Source: Sphingobacteriales bacterium (lineage in GTDB: Bacteria > Bacteroidota > Bacteroidia > Chitinophagales > LD1). Taken from it: a stretch of DNA of 35,212 nt. The stretch's first letter is position 1. Every line of letters begins with the position of its first letter. The DNA lies in contig JADFDM010000011.1 in assembly GCA_018262795.1 (NCBI GenBank), positions 108,143-143,354 of the forward strand, written 5' to 3'. Below are positions 25,223 through 34,300 of this stretch, piece after piece. The position numbers and the translations under genes were made by a program. The notes below the pieces were generated by a model that saw nothing but the letters and a program-made list of their open reading frames with translations, made no database searches and had not been told where the DNA came from.

Positions 25223-26647
25223 ATGAACAAAATCAAATTCGGAACGGACGGCTGGCGCGGAATTATTGCCAAAGATTTTACGGTAGATAATGTAAAGCGG
25301 GTAGCCAAAGCTACGGCTGATTGGACTTTGGCCCGCGACCCCCAAGCAAAAATTGTGTTGGGTTTCGACTGTCGCTTTGCCGGCCCTTTGTTTGCTCACG
25401 CTTCGATTAATGTATTCTGCGGCATGGGAATTAAAGTGTACTTGGACAAGCATTTTGTGTCCACCCCCATGATTTCGCTCGCGGCTCGAAACCTCGAATG
25501 CGAAGTAGGAGTAATCCTCACGGCCAGCCATAATCCGCCTTCTTACAATGGCTATAAACTAAAAGCCAAACACGGTGGACCGCTCATTCAAAAATATATT
25601 GCCGAGGTAGAAGCAATGATACCCGATACTTACAGTTGCAATGATTTAAGTTTAGAGGAATGGGAAGAAAAAGGGTTGTTGGAATTTGTGGATTTGGAAA
25701 CCATGTACTACGACCACGTGGTGGCAAATTTTGATCTTGAAGAGATCAATGATAATAGCGAACTGATTGTAGCCTATGATGCTATGTACGGAGCCGGCCA
25801 AAGTATTTTTCCGCGCATTATGCCCCATGCCGATTTGTTGCACTGCGAATACAACCCTTCTTTTTACGGACAAGCTCCAGAGCCGATTGCCAAAAATCTG
25901 AAAGAGTTAGAGAACTATCTGAAAGAAATGAAGCATATAGACATGGCCATTGCCACCGATGGCGATGCCGATCGGATAGGCCTATATGATGGCAAAGGGA
26001 ATTTTATAGATGCCCATCATATCATTCTGCTGCTCATTCACATCCTGCACAAGTACAAGGAAATGACAGGTAAAGTGGTGATTGCTTTTTCGGTATCAAA
26101 CAAGGTGAAAAAATTGTGTGAGGTGTATGGCATTCCTTTAGAAGTGACTAAAATTGGATTCAAATATATCTGTGAGATTATGCAGCACGAAGAGGTGCTG
26201 GTAGGAGGGGAGGAGAGCGGAGGCATTGCCGTGAAAGGCCACATCCCTGAGCGCGATGGCATTTGGGACGGATTGGTGATATTAGAACACTTGGTGACGC
26301 ATAACAAAACTTTGCCCGAGTTGATTCAAGAGGTGTACAAAGTGGTGGGTCAGTTTGCTTACAACCGCAATGACCTGCACTTGAAGGAAGAGCAGAAACT
26401 AAAGATAATGGAGAACTGCAAAAACGGGGTTTATCAATCGTTTGGCGATATACCGGTGAGCGATGTAGAGGATTTGGATGGCTATAAGTTTTTCTTGCCG
26501 GATGAAGAAACACTGATGATCCGCGCCAGCGGCACTGAACCGGTGTTGCGCGTATATGCCGAAGCGGCAAGTCACGATCGGGTAGAGGAAATTCTGAGTA
26601 AAGTGCGCCAGGTCTTGCTAGGTGAGGAAAGTACGGATACAAAATAG
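25223..26647 (+). CDS. Phosphoglucomutase/phosphomannomutase family protein
   Basis: 474 residues of the alpha-D-phosphohexomutase superfamily. Catalytic Ser102 is in TASHNPPSYNGYK. The metal loop is DGDADRIG, the sugar-specificity loop GGEESGG, and the C-terminal phosphate site RASGTEPVLRVY. It converts hexose 1-phosphate and 6-phosphate (glucose and/or mannose; the substrate cannot be fixed from sequence) and feeds glycogen or envelope sugar synthesis. Length and motifs are normal. It is followed after 36 bp by a UDG-like gene, probably co-transcribed. Its leader shares a 131-bp divergent region with pcm. Confidence 0.95.
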   Translation: MNKIKFGTDGWRGIIAKDFTVDNVKRVAKATADWTLARDPQAKIVLGFDCRFAGPLFAHASINVFCGMGIKVYLDKHFVSTPMISLAARNLECEVGVILTASHNPPSYNGYKLKAKHGGPLIQKYIAEVEAMIPDTYSCNDLSLEEWEEKGLLEFVDLETMYYDHVVANFDLEEINDNSELIVAYDAMYGAGQSIFPRIMPHADLLHCEYNPSFYGQAPEPIAKNLKELENYLKEMKHIDMAIATDGDADRIGLYDGKGNFIDAHHIILLLIHILHKYKEMTGKVVIAFSVSNKVKKLCEVYGIPLEVTKIGFKYICEIMQHEEVLVGGEESGGIAVKGHIPERDGIWDGLVILEHLVTHNKTLPELIQEVYKVVGQFAYNRNDLHLKEEQKLKIMENCKNGVYQSFGDIPVSDVEDLDGYKFFLPDEETLMIRASGTEPVLRVYAEAASHDRVEEILSKVRQVLLGEESTDTK

Positions 26648-26683
26648 AAGAGATGCTTACTCCGCTATCTGCTTCAGCAAAAA

Positions 26684-27325
26684 ATGATAACCACCCATCA
26701 GTATCTAAACAAATACCCCATAGCTGCTGATAGTGAAAAACTAATTGTCGGCACTATTCATCCACCTGACATTCATCATTTCAGGCTCCCATTTTTCTAT
26801 GGAAATGTGAGGAGCATTTGGATCCTTTTAAGTGAAGCATTTCCCGATGAACTTCAGCCACCCTTAACTCTAGATGGGATATTGAATTTTCTGCGGAATC
26901 GAAAAATTTCGGTGAGCGACACCATCGTGAAGTGTGAGCGCAAAAAGGAAACCGCTTTTGACAAAGACTTGATTCCAATAGAGTTGAACTACAAAATGAT
27001 AGACGAGATTAAGCACTCTAAAATCAAAGAAATTCTTTTTACCAGTGGCTTTCAAAAAAACAGCGCCTTCAAACTTTTCTATGTGAACATTCTTGGACTT
27101 AACATCACCAAAGAAATTAAGGAGAAGCGCGAAGTGATAACAGATGACAAAATTTTTGGACGGCCGATTAAATTAACCATCCTTTATTCCCCTTCCGGAG
27201 CTTCTAACATCGGGCTTTCAAAAACTAAACTTTACTTGGAGAACAAGAAGCAGTACGAAAAGTCAACAAGGCCGGTCTATGATTTCAAAGTAGATTATTA
27301 CCGCGAGAAGTTTAATAGTTCATGA
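26684..27325 (+). CDS. Uracil-DNA glycosylase superfamily-like protein
   Basis: 213 residues. LIVGTIHPPDIHHFRLPFFY, then GNVRSIWILLSEAF resembles the first motif region of the UDG superfamily (G-x-x-P...FYG-N/H-P..W..L). EILFTSGFQKNSAF and LYSPSGASNIGLSKTK could stand for the second, DNA-contacting loop. The canonical catalytic Asp is not obvious; HPPD offers a candidate. It may act on mismatched or damaged bases or be a catalytically altered family member. The start is the ATG at 26684, with an A-rich leader. It lies 36 bp after the mutase gene and shows a somewhat more A/T-rich, lysine-rich composition. Confidence 0.6.
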   Translation: MITTHQYLNKYPIAADSEKLIVGTIHPPDIHHFRLPFFYGNVRSIWILLSEAFPDELQPPLTLDGILNFLRNRKISVSDTIVKCERKKETAFDKDLIPIELNYKMIDEIKHSKIKEILFTSGFQKNSAFKLFYVNILGLNITKEIKEKREVITDDKIFGRPIKLTILYSPSGASNIGLSKTKLYLENKKQYEKSTRPVYDFKVDYYREKFNSS

Positions 27326-27366
27326 AAGTTGATTCTTTGCGTTCATGCCGCTGCGCGTGTGGCTTC

Positions 27367-27720
27367 TCAATGGTTGCTATTGGTCGTATTTATTCCCACT
27401 ATATTTTTTGACCGGCTAAGAGTGATAGGAATAACCGTGTCCGTTTCCAATTGCGCTACTTTGTTTCCCGCTTGATTTAGTAAGGGAGCCGGTGCGTGTA
27501 TTTCTGAGTTGGAGGAATGAATGCCCACGTTCTCTAAAGTAATGTTGGCCTTACTCGCTTTGTTTAGCAGAGAAACTTTAAGGGGTTCTGTATTATCTCT
27601 TTTAGCCGGACTTAAAACCTGCGTGCCGTTTTTTGAGGTGGAGGCGAAATCGGAGGTTTGCGCAAAGCCTGCGACTGTAAGCAACAAACTACATCCGATA
27701 ATGGAAAGTATCTTTTTCAT
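27367..27720 (-). CDS. Small secreted protein of unknown function
   Basis: 117 residues with a signal peptide (MKKILSIIGCSLLLTVAGFA). The rest is Ser/Thr/Asn-rich with VSLLNKASKANITLENVGIH and a C-terminal ITLSRSKNIVGINTTNSNH. I recognise no family, motif or membrane helix. It lies 10 bp after the fibre protein gene on the same strand, so the two are probably co-transcribed; it might be a partner, cap or chaperone for the fibre, but this is a guess. Confidence 0.6.
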   Translation of the reverse strand: MKKILSIIGCSLLLTVAGFAQTSDFASTSKNGTQVLSPAKRDNTEPLKVSLLNKASKANITLENVGIHSSNSEIHAPAPLLNQAGNKVAQLETDTVIPITLSRSKNIVGINTTNSNH

Positions 27721-27730
27721 GGCTTTCTTT

Positions 27731-29518
27731 CTATTGATAAATAATAACCTGCAACACGCCCTCTAACACACTTGAGTTATCGCCACCCACGGTAGCATTG
27801 CTTCCCGCCACTTTTCTCGCTTCCACCTGAAAAGTATAAGTGCCGGCCGGTAAATCATACTGCCCGGAGGTAGAAGAAGCAAAAGAAGCCATGCTCCAAT
27901 TGGCCATTTGTCCTTTTAGCCCGGCATTGTTCAACGCTGAAATACGCTTATAGCCACCATCTGCCAATATGTTTCCATTCATGGTGAGAACTATATCTAC
28001 GGTTGAATAGCCACTGGAAGAGTTAGAAGTAGTTTGTATTCCTCCATCTGTTCTTAGATAAACTTTAGCAGGCGAGGATAACGTAATGGTTTTGGTTAAA
28101 CCTGTTACCACATCAAAGTTAGAGTTCTTGGCAGTAATGTCACTCGTTTGATTTACCTGATATGAAGTAGAACCTCCGCCACCTCCTGAAGATATGGTTT
28201 GCCAAGAAGTTCCTCCTGATCCGTTCGTAGTTAATACTTGCCCGTTGGTTCCGTTTGAACCCGGGAAAGAATAATGTGGAAGAGACAGAGTGCCGCTGAT
28301 GGAGACATTCCCCCCTACACTAAGGGCACCTCCTACCGTATTATTACCACCTATCGTGGCGTTACCGCCAATAGTAGCCGACCCACCAATGGCTGCGTTG
28401 CCACCCATAGAGCCGTTGCCGCTAATATTGAAGTTAGTAGAGGATTGTTGCGAGGTGCCATTATTGATATAGTTGCCACTTGCCCCGGAAACAGTGGTCC
28501 AGCTAATATCTCCTGAGCCATTTGTTGTTAATACTTGTCCGTTGCTGCCATCTGAACTGGGCAAGGTGTAAGCCCCCACTTTAAGCGAGCCGGTAAATCG
28601 TCCGGTTCCGTTTACCTCTAAAGTAGCGGAAGGAGAGGAAGTGCCGATTCCTACTTTCCCGTCATCTGTAAAGCGAACACGCTCTATATCATTAGTCCCA
28701 AAAACCATATCATCCGCAGTATTCGTAGCGAAGTACATCATCCCCCCATACAAATCAGCGTTTGAGTTAGCAAACCCCACATTCCCCATTTGATTTCCGC
28801 TGTGATCAAAGAAATCAATAGAGGAGTATCCGTGCGAATTGGCGTTCTTAATATTTACAATGCCGCTTCCCGATTTGTTGGCATACACTTCAAAAGGCTT
28901 TTGCGGGCTGTTGGTTCCTATCCCCACATAACTTCCGTTATTATAAATATTGCTCGAGTTCACTACCCACGAACTGCCGTTCCAGTAAGGCGTGTTTCCG
29001 GCTGATGAACCATTTCCGAGGCCACCGCCACCGCCACCGCCCAACAAACCGCCACCACCTCCGCCAAGGTTCAATCCAAGACTATTAGTGAGCACGCTGC
29101 TCGTTAAGCCGACAATCTTATCATGAATAAGATCCACTGCCGGAAAATTGAACCAGTTAGCTCCATCATTAAAGAACAAGGTATTCGAATCGGTATCAAA
29201 CACCATTAATCCCTGCGCGGGATGGGCGATAGATTCGCGTTGTTGCTTGCTCATGCGCGGAAGAATAATTCCCTTCGTAGTGGATTGAATATCCAGTATG
29301 GCATTGCTGTCAATACTCGAAGTGCCGATGCCGAGCTTTTTCTCTACAATCAGGCTACCTTCCGGTGCGTTTAGTGATGAATAATTGTCGCCTACCGCCA
29401 TACTTCCTTTTACAGAGAGTTTGCTTCCGGGGTTAGGCTCCCCGATTCCTACATTCTGGCTAAACACATAGCCCAATTGCAGGCATAGTAATAGTGTAAT
29501 TACATACTTCGATCCCAT
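27731..29518 (-). CDS. Secreted fibre-like repeat protein (tail-fibre/surface-fibre type)
   Basis: About 595 residues from the ATG at 29518, giving the signal peptide MGSKYVITLLLCLQLGYVFS; a start at 29575 adds 19 unlikely residues. Repeats of NVGIG(E/T)xxPxxxL are followed by the Bacteroidota 'GIILPRMSKQQRESI' and 'VFDTDSNTLFFNDGANW' head motifs. Next come a poly-Gly stretch (28990-29070) and two copies of an SxGxNGQVLTTNGSG module. A run of hexapeptides with GG at every sixth step (GGNAAI, GGSATI, GGNATI, GGNNTV, GGALSV, GGNVSI; 28290-28408) is consistent with a left-handed beta-helix or trimeric stalk. The C-terminus is a beta-sandwich like C1q/TNF-type heads (VYLRTDGG...VLEGVLQVIIYQ). It has no T9SS tail. 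It is probably a trimeric surface or extracellular fibre. Confidence 0.75.
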   Translation of the reverse strand: MGSKYVITLLLCLQLGYVFSQNVGIGEPNPGSKLSVKGSMAVGDNYSSLNAPEGSLIVEKKLGIGTSSIDSNAILDIQSTTKGIILPRMSKQQRESIAHPAQGLMVFDTDSNTLFFNDGANWFNFPAVDLIHDKIVGLTSSVLTNSLGLNLGGGGGGLLGGGGGGGLGNGSSAGNTPYWNGSSWVVNSSNIYNNGSYVGIGTNSPQKPFEVYANKSGSGIVNIKNANSHGYSSIDFFDHSGNQMGNVGFANSNADLYGGMMYFATNTADDMVFGTNDIERVRFTDDGKVGIGTSSPSATLEVNGTGRFTGSLKVGAYTLPSSDGSNGQVLTTNGSGDISWTTVSGASGNYINNGTSQQSSTNFNISGNGSMGGNAAIGGSATIGGNATIGGNNTVGGALSVGGNVSISGTLSLPHYSFPGSNGTNGQVLTTNGSGGTSWQTISSGGGGGSTSYQVNQTSDITAKNSNFDVVTGLTKTITLSSPAKVYLRTDGGIQTTSNSSSGYSTVDIVLTMNGNILADGGYKRISALNNAGLKGQMANWSMASFASSTSGQYDLPAGTYTFQVEARKVAGSNATVGGDNSSVLEGVLQVIIYQ

Positions 29519-29698
29519 AACAACTCCAATTTTTGTTATGGCTCGGTTTACGCAACCCAAAAGGGAATGTTTCATTTAACGGCATTTAAAATTCGATGGA
29601 AATTCATCACAAGGAGTAAACCGCTAAAATTTATGAAGGGAAAAGGAATTGCTCCTAAACATTTTAATTCTTCTATTTTTACTTCAAAACCATCTTTT

Positions 29699-30103
29699 AT
29701 GAAAATGAAAATTGCCATAGTAGCCATTGCCCTCGTAAGTATTTTCTCCTCCTGCCAAAAAGATTTGGCAACCGATTGGATTGGCACCTATACCGGTGTG
29801 TCCGGGGGTACCGGGTTTAACCGCGTGGTAGTCACCAAGGTAGATAACAAAACATTGAAAATGGAGTTGCAGGTGTTGGCATTTGGTACTTACACCACCT
29901 TTGCTACCGTAGCCGGTGCAAAACTGAGTAACTCTACCACCGCGACCATTGATGAGAATGGAATGATTGTGGGATACAATGACTTATACCATTTTACAGG
30001 TGCGGCCACTCGTGATGGAAACACTCTGACCCTCAACGGGCAAGCGCAAAGCACTACCAACGCTTCGGATATAAAATACTATCCGTTCAACGGCACTAAA
30101 TAA
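29699..30103 (+). CDS. Small lipoprotein of unknown function
   Basis: 134 residues from the ATG at 29699. MKMKIAIVAIALVSIFSSC is a lipoprotein signal with lipobox FSSC (Cys19). The mature part, DWIGTYTGVSGGTGFNRVVV, then MELQVLAFGTYTTFATVAGA and YNDLYHFTGAATRDGNTLTL, looks like a short lipocalin-like or beta-barrel fold of the type common in small Bacteroidota lipoproteins. The function is unknown. An upstream start at 29567 adds 44 charged residues and is not favoured. The SDR gene starts 3 bp after its stop, so the two form an operon. Confidence 0.75.
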   Translation: MKMKIAIVAIALVSIFSSCQKDLATDWIGTYTGVSGGTGFNRVVVTKVDNKTLKMELQVLAFGTYTTFATVAGAKLSNSTTATIDENGMIVGYNDLYHFTGAATRDGNTLTLNGQAQSTTNASDIKYYPFNGTK

Positions 30104-30106
30104 AAG

Positions 30107-30883
30107 ATGCTGTACACGCTAATTACCGGTGCCAGTAAGGGAATAGGAAAAGCCTTTGCTTTGGAATGTGCCCAGCGAGGCATGAATCTAATTCTTGTTG
30201 CCCGCTCCGGCCATTTGTTGGAGGAACTCTCCACAGAACTTTCTGCGAAGTTTCAGGTAAATGTTAGAACGCATACTGCCGACCTCTTGGATCATGCTGT
30301 TCAGAGAAAGATTTTTGCTTGGATTAACGAGAATGGCTTCGAGGTAAATATGCTGATTAATAATGCCGGCATGGGGTACTATGGCAAGTTTGAGCAGCAG
30401 CCGCTCGAAAAGCATTTGGAAGTGTTGCACTTGAATGTGGATGCACAAATCAGAATGGCACACGAATTTTTAAATGCTTCCAATCCCAATCAAAAGCGAT
30501 ACTTGCTGAATACGGTTAGCACCGGAGCTTTTCAACCGGTGCCCTACATGGCGGTGTATTGTGCCACCAAGGCATTTATGTTGTCCTTTAGTCGTGCCCT
30601 GCGCTTTGAATTGCGCAAGCAGAGTGTCAACGTAACTGCTCTTTGTCCCGGAGGCACCGAAACCGACTTTTTTACTCCGGCACAAATGGATGGAGTAGCG
30701 GAGAAAAACGCTCTGTTTATGATGAAGGCCGATAAAGTTGCTAAAGCAGGGCTGGATGGTTTGCTATCCAACAAGGCAGTGGTCATTCCCGGTTGGTACA
30801 ATCAGATTGGTGCTTTTGCTGCTCGCCATGCCCCACAAGGAATAGTGGTGAGCCAGGCTTCTTCTTTCTTTAAACCCGATTAG
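30107..30883 (+). CDS. SDR family NAD(P)-dependent oxidoreductase
   Basis: 258 residues. Cofactor motif TGASKGIG (about residues 7-14), NNAG (about 86-89), the catalytic Ser in NTVSTGAF, and Tyr-x3-Lys in YMAVYCATKAF are all present. LCPGGTETDFF is the classic PG motif. It is a cytosolic ketone/alcohol oxidoreductase of unknown substrate, resembling DltE/YqjQ-like short-chain dehydrogenases. The start is 3 bp after the lipoprotein gene. Downstream, 296 bp separate it from the S74 fibre gene. Confidence 0.92.
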   Translation: MLYTLITGASKGIGKAFALECAQRGMNLILVARSGHLLEELSTELSAKFQVNVRTHTADLLDHAVQRKIFAWINENGFEVNMLINNAGMGYYGKFEQQPLEKHLEVLHLNVDAQIRMAHEFLNASNPNQKRYLLNTVSTGAFQPVPYMAVYCATKAFMLSFSRALRFELRKQSVNVTALCPGGTETDFFTPAQMDGVAEKNALFMMKADKVAKAGLDGLLSNKAVVIPGWYNQIGAFAARHAPQGIVVSQASSFFKPD

Positions 30884-31179
30884 GTGGCACAAAAGAGAAT
30901 CAAGAACCAAGAAAAGAGAGCGAAGACACAAGAACTAAAGCATGGCTTATCAATGACCGATTAACCAACAACCAATACACGATTAACCATTGCCCTCCCC
31001 ATCGCCCGCTTCCCACTACACCCATGCCCTAACCGTTATACAGCATCTATTTCGGCCCCTTGACAAATCATGCGCTTTGATTTACTTTACTATTGGTGAA
31101 TAGGCTTTTTTGCACTTATTCCATAAACTTTGGAACTATTATTGTGATGAAATGCCTGTCACTTTAAATTAAACCGAGT
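30884..31179. other. Intergenic leader of the first S74 fibre gene
   Basis: A 296-bp gap without a gene. It begins with heptad-phased purine-rich DNA (30896-30937), then short ATTAACC words. The rest is closely similar to the sequence before the second fibre gene copy (34870-35075). A strongly conserved block is 31053-31102, containing TTGACA and, 22 bp on, TACTATTG. Since the same block precedes both copies it is probably the promoter region. Confidence 0.6.
30896..30937. repeat. Six purine-rich heptamers in register
   Basis: AGAATCA, AGAACCA, AGAAAAG, AGAGCGA, AGACACA, AGAACTA: six units sharing AGA at each start. The sequence differs from the GACTATT array but the 7-bp period is the same. 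Confidence 0.5.
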
Positions 31180-31316
31180 ATGAAAAAACTTCTCCTTTCC
31201 ACCGCCATCTTGTTCGCTATTGCTGCGCAAGCTCAAAACGTAGGCGTAGGCACTAATGACCCTAAAAGCAAATTAGACATTGCCGGAGGGCTTTCTCTCC
31301 GGGAGGGAACGGCTCT
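31053..31316 (+). repeat. Direct repeat copy 1: promoter region plus 5' end of fibre gene
   Basis: Matches 34948-35212. From 31132 to 31316 the two copies agree at 184 of 185 positions, offset 3896; the single difference is T at 31221 versus G at 35117 (Ile14 to Met). The upstream part (31053-31102) is nearly identical; the stretch 31103-31131 has diverged and carries a one-base length difference. Copy 2 may extend beyond the window edge. Confidence 0.97.
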
Positions 31317-34300
31317 AACGCTGACGAATGGCAACAACGACAACATCGCCCTCACAGGAGGGTATAGCTTTTATAGAATCATAGGCCCCACCGGGGTCTT
31401 TTCTCTTTCCGGCATTGTGCCCACTACGGGTGCCGATGGTCAGATGCTCACTTTGGTGAACACCACTACTCAGGTAATGACCATAAAAAACAACAACTCA
31501 ACTACGCCCGCTTACTCCATCAAAACTTTAACAGGAGGAGATATTGCCAGCGTGGCCGGAGGGTCGAGCGTGACGCTTCAATACAACAATACCGACAAAC
31601 GCTGGTATGTGACCGGCAGCCAAAATTTTGAGGTAACAGCCGGAAGCATTACCACCAGCGACATTGTGCCGGGAACCAATTCAGCCGTTACCGTAACGAA
31701 CGGAGCCGGTAAGGCAGTAGGAGCGGGTAATGTGGTGCTGGACATAACCACAAATAACTTAAATCAAAAAGGAATTGTAGCGGCTCCCACCGGTGGCGAT
31801 GATGATCGGGTATGGGGAACAGACGCAGGCGGCTATCCGGGTTGGACAAAAGTAGGAAATGCCAAACTCAGCAACTCATCAGTCACCGTAACTGCCGGAG
31901 CAGGACTGACTAACGGAGGTCCCGTTTCTTTGGGAAGTGCTGTCACCTTAGATGTAGCTGCGGGCAATGGAATCACCGTGAACGCTAATGACATAGCTGT
32001 AAACTACGACAACTCCACCATTGGTATTTCAGGAGGCAAGTTGGCGGTCATTGATCTGCCCGCTAATAATGGCCACTACATTTGGAACGGAACGGGAGCG
32101 CAATCAGGAGCAGACTTCAACATTGACGGAAGCGGCACCATAGGCGGAGCCATCAATGCCAACGGAGGAGTGATTAATGGGCCGGGAATCAACGGAGGAA
32201 GTAATGGCTTACTCAACATCAAAAGCAACACCAATGTGCGAATAGCCTTAGATGCCGATGCCAATGGCTCCAATCAGTTTGAAGTGACCAACAACGGGGG
32301 AGCTAGCCCCGTATTTACAGTAACGGAGGCCGGGAATGTAAGCGCTAACGGCAGTGGCACCTTCACAGGTGATGTAACTCTCTCGGGTAATAACCGCACC
32401 CTTTCTTCAGGCGATGCTTTTGACATAAAGGGAAATTCAGGGATAGATGTAGTAATAGATGCCGACAATACCGGAACCCTCAGCGACTTCAACATCCGCA
32501 AGGACGGCTCTAATGGCGACATCCTTTTCAATGTGAATGAGAGTGCTTCTCCCTTAATATATCCCTACGGAACGGGAACCGGAAATACCGGTGGAATCAG
32601 GTTTAGAGAATTGGCGACTAATGGAGCCAATTATGTGGGCTTTGCCGCCCCCGATGCCATTGGCGCAAATGTAACATGGACGCTACCCTCCAATACCGGA
32701 GGAGCCAATACGGTGTTGAAGAATGATGGTTCGGGAAATCTGACTTGGGGAGCCGATAATACAGGCACAGGCACAGTGACAAATGTAGCCACAGGAGCCG
32801 GACTCACCGGTGGACCTATTACTACTTCGGGAACCATCAGTATTCCCAATAGTGGGGTGACTAATGCGATGCTGCAAAATTCCGGCATTACAGTGAATAC
32901 GGGCACCGGGTTAAGCGGTGGTGGAACGCTTAGCTTAGGAGGAACATTGAACCTGACCAACACCGCTCCGGACAAAACGGTTACCTTAAACAATGGCAGC
33001 GGCATATCAGTCAGCGGCACTTATCCCAATTTTACCATTACCAATACCTCTCCATCCAGCGGAGGAACAATCACCGGAGTTACCGCCAGCAACGGACTAA
33101 ACTCCACCGGAGGCACTACCCCCGATATTAAATTGGGAGGAACATTATCCGCCAATACGGAGGTGGCCCTCAATAGCAAAAACCTCAGTTTTTCAGGAAC
33201 CGGCAATGTGGGGATTGGAACGAATAACCCGCAGGCAAAACTTCAAATTGCCGGAAGCGCACAATCCCTCAAAGTAGGAACGAGCATCAATGCCGCCAAC
33301 GCTAATGCTGAAGTATTATCCAGTTTGGCTACGGTAGGAGCCGATGCTAATAGTGTTAGCTCAATAACTGCCGGTGCATGGAATTTTTATAATGCTGGGA
33401 ACAGCCCTTCTTGGTCAGGAACAATTATTAAACACTATGGAACTGGTGTCAGTGGCTCCAGTTATGGCCTTCCCGATGCCAACAGTGGAGCCTTGGTTTT
33501 TCAAAATGTTTCCAACGGCATTATTGCCACTAACGGAGCCAACATCCACATTTCTCCTCTTGGCAATGTTTCAACCACTTTCTTAACCAATGGTAATGTG
33601 GGAATTGGAACGACTGCTCCCGACCAGAAATTAGATGTGAACGGACAATTGCGGATTACGGACGGTCAGCGTGATGAGGGATTGTTACTGAGTGCCGGTG
33701 GCGCAGATGGTAATGCGTGGAGCAGAATATTTATGGAAGAAAACAATGCAGACACTTATGGGTTTTCCATTGTTTATAATGGCGATGCGGCCAACACCGT
33801 ATTGAATTATCCGACCAATCTCTTCGGAATATCGCGACACAACAACGATGCCACGGGAGTGATTGCGCTTGCTATTAAACGCGATAATGGTAATGTGGGG
33901 ATTGGAACGACCAACCCCGGCACCACCTTAGCTGTGGCAGGTGCTTTGGGCGTTTCCGAAACGGGAGGTACCGGAAATAGGTTGCAAATTAGCTCAAACG
34001 GTAGCGGTGCAGTGCTTTTTCAAAACGACAACAGCGATATTATTTTTAAAACACTAAGCGGAACCCAAGAGAAAATGCGAATAAAAGACAATGGCAATGT
34101 AGAACTTAACCGCTATGTAAAGGCCGGGGGATACACTTGCCGCGCTGGTACATCTGGAGCTTACAGCAATATTTATAACTGGTACTGGACTGGTTCTTCA
34201 CTACAAGCATGGGTGGACGTAACGAATGTTGGCACATTATCCGACAGAAGGTTAAAGTCCGATATTAGCCCTATGTCCGGTACGGCTATTGACAGAGTCA

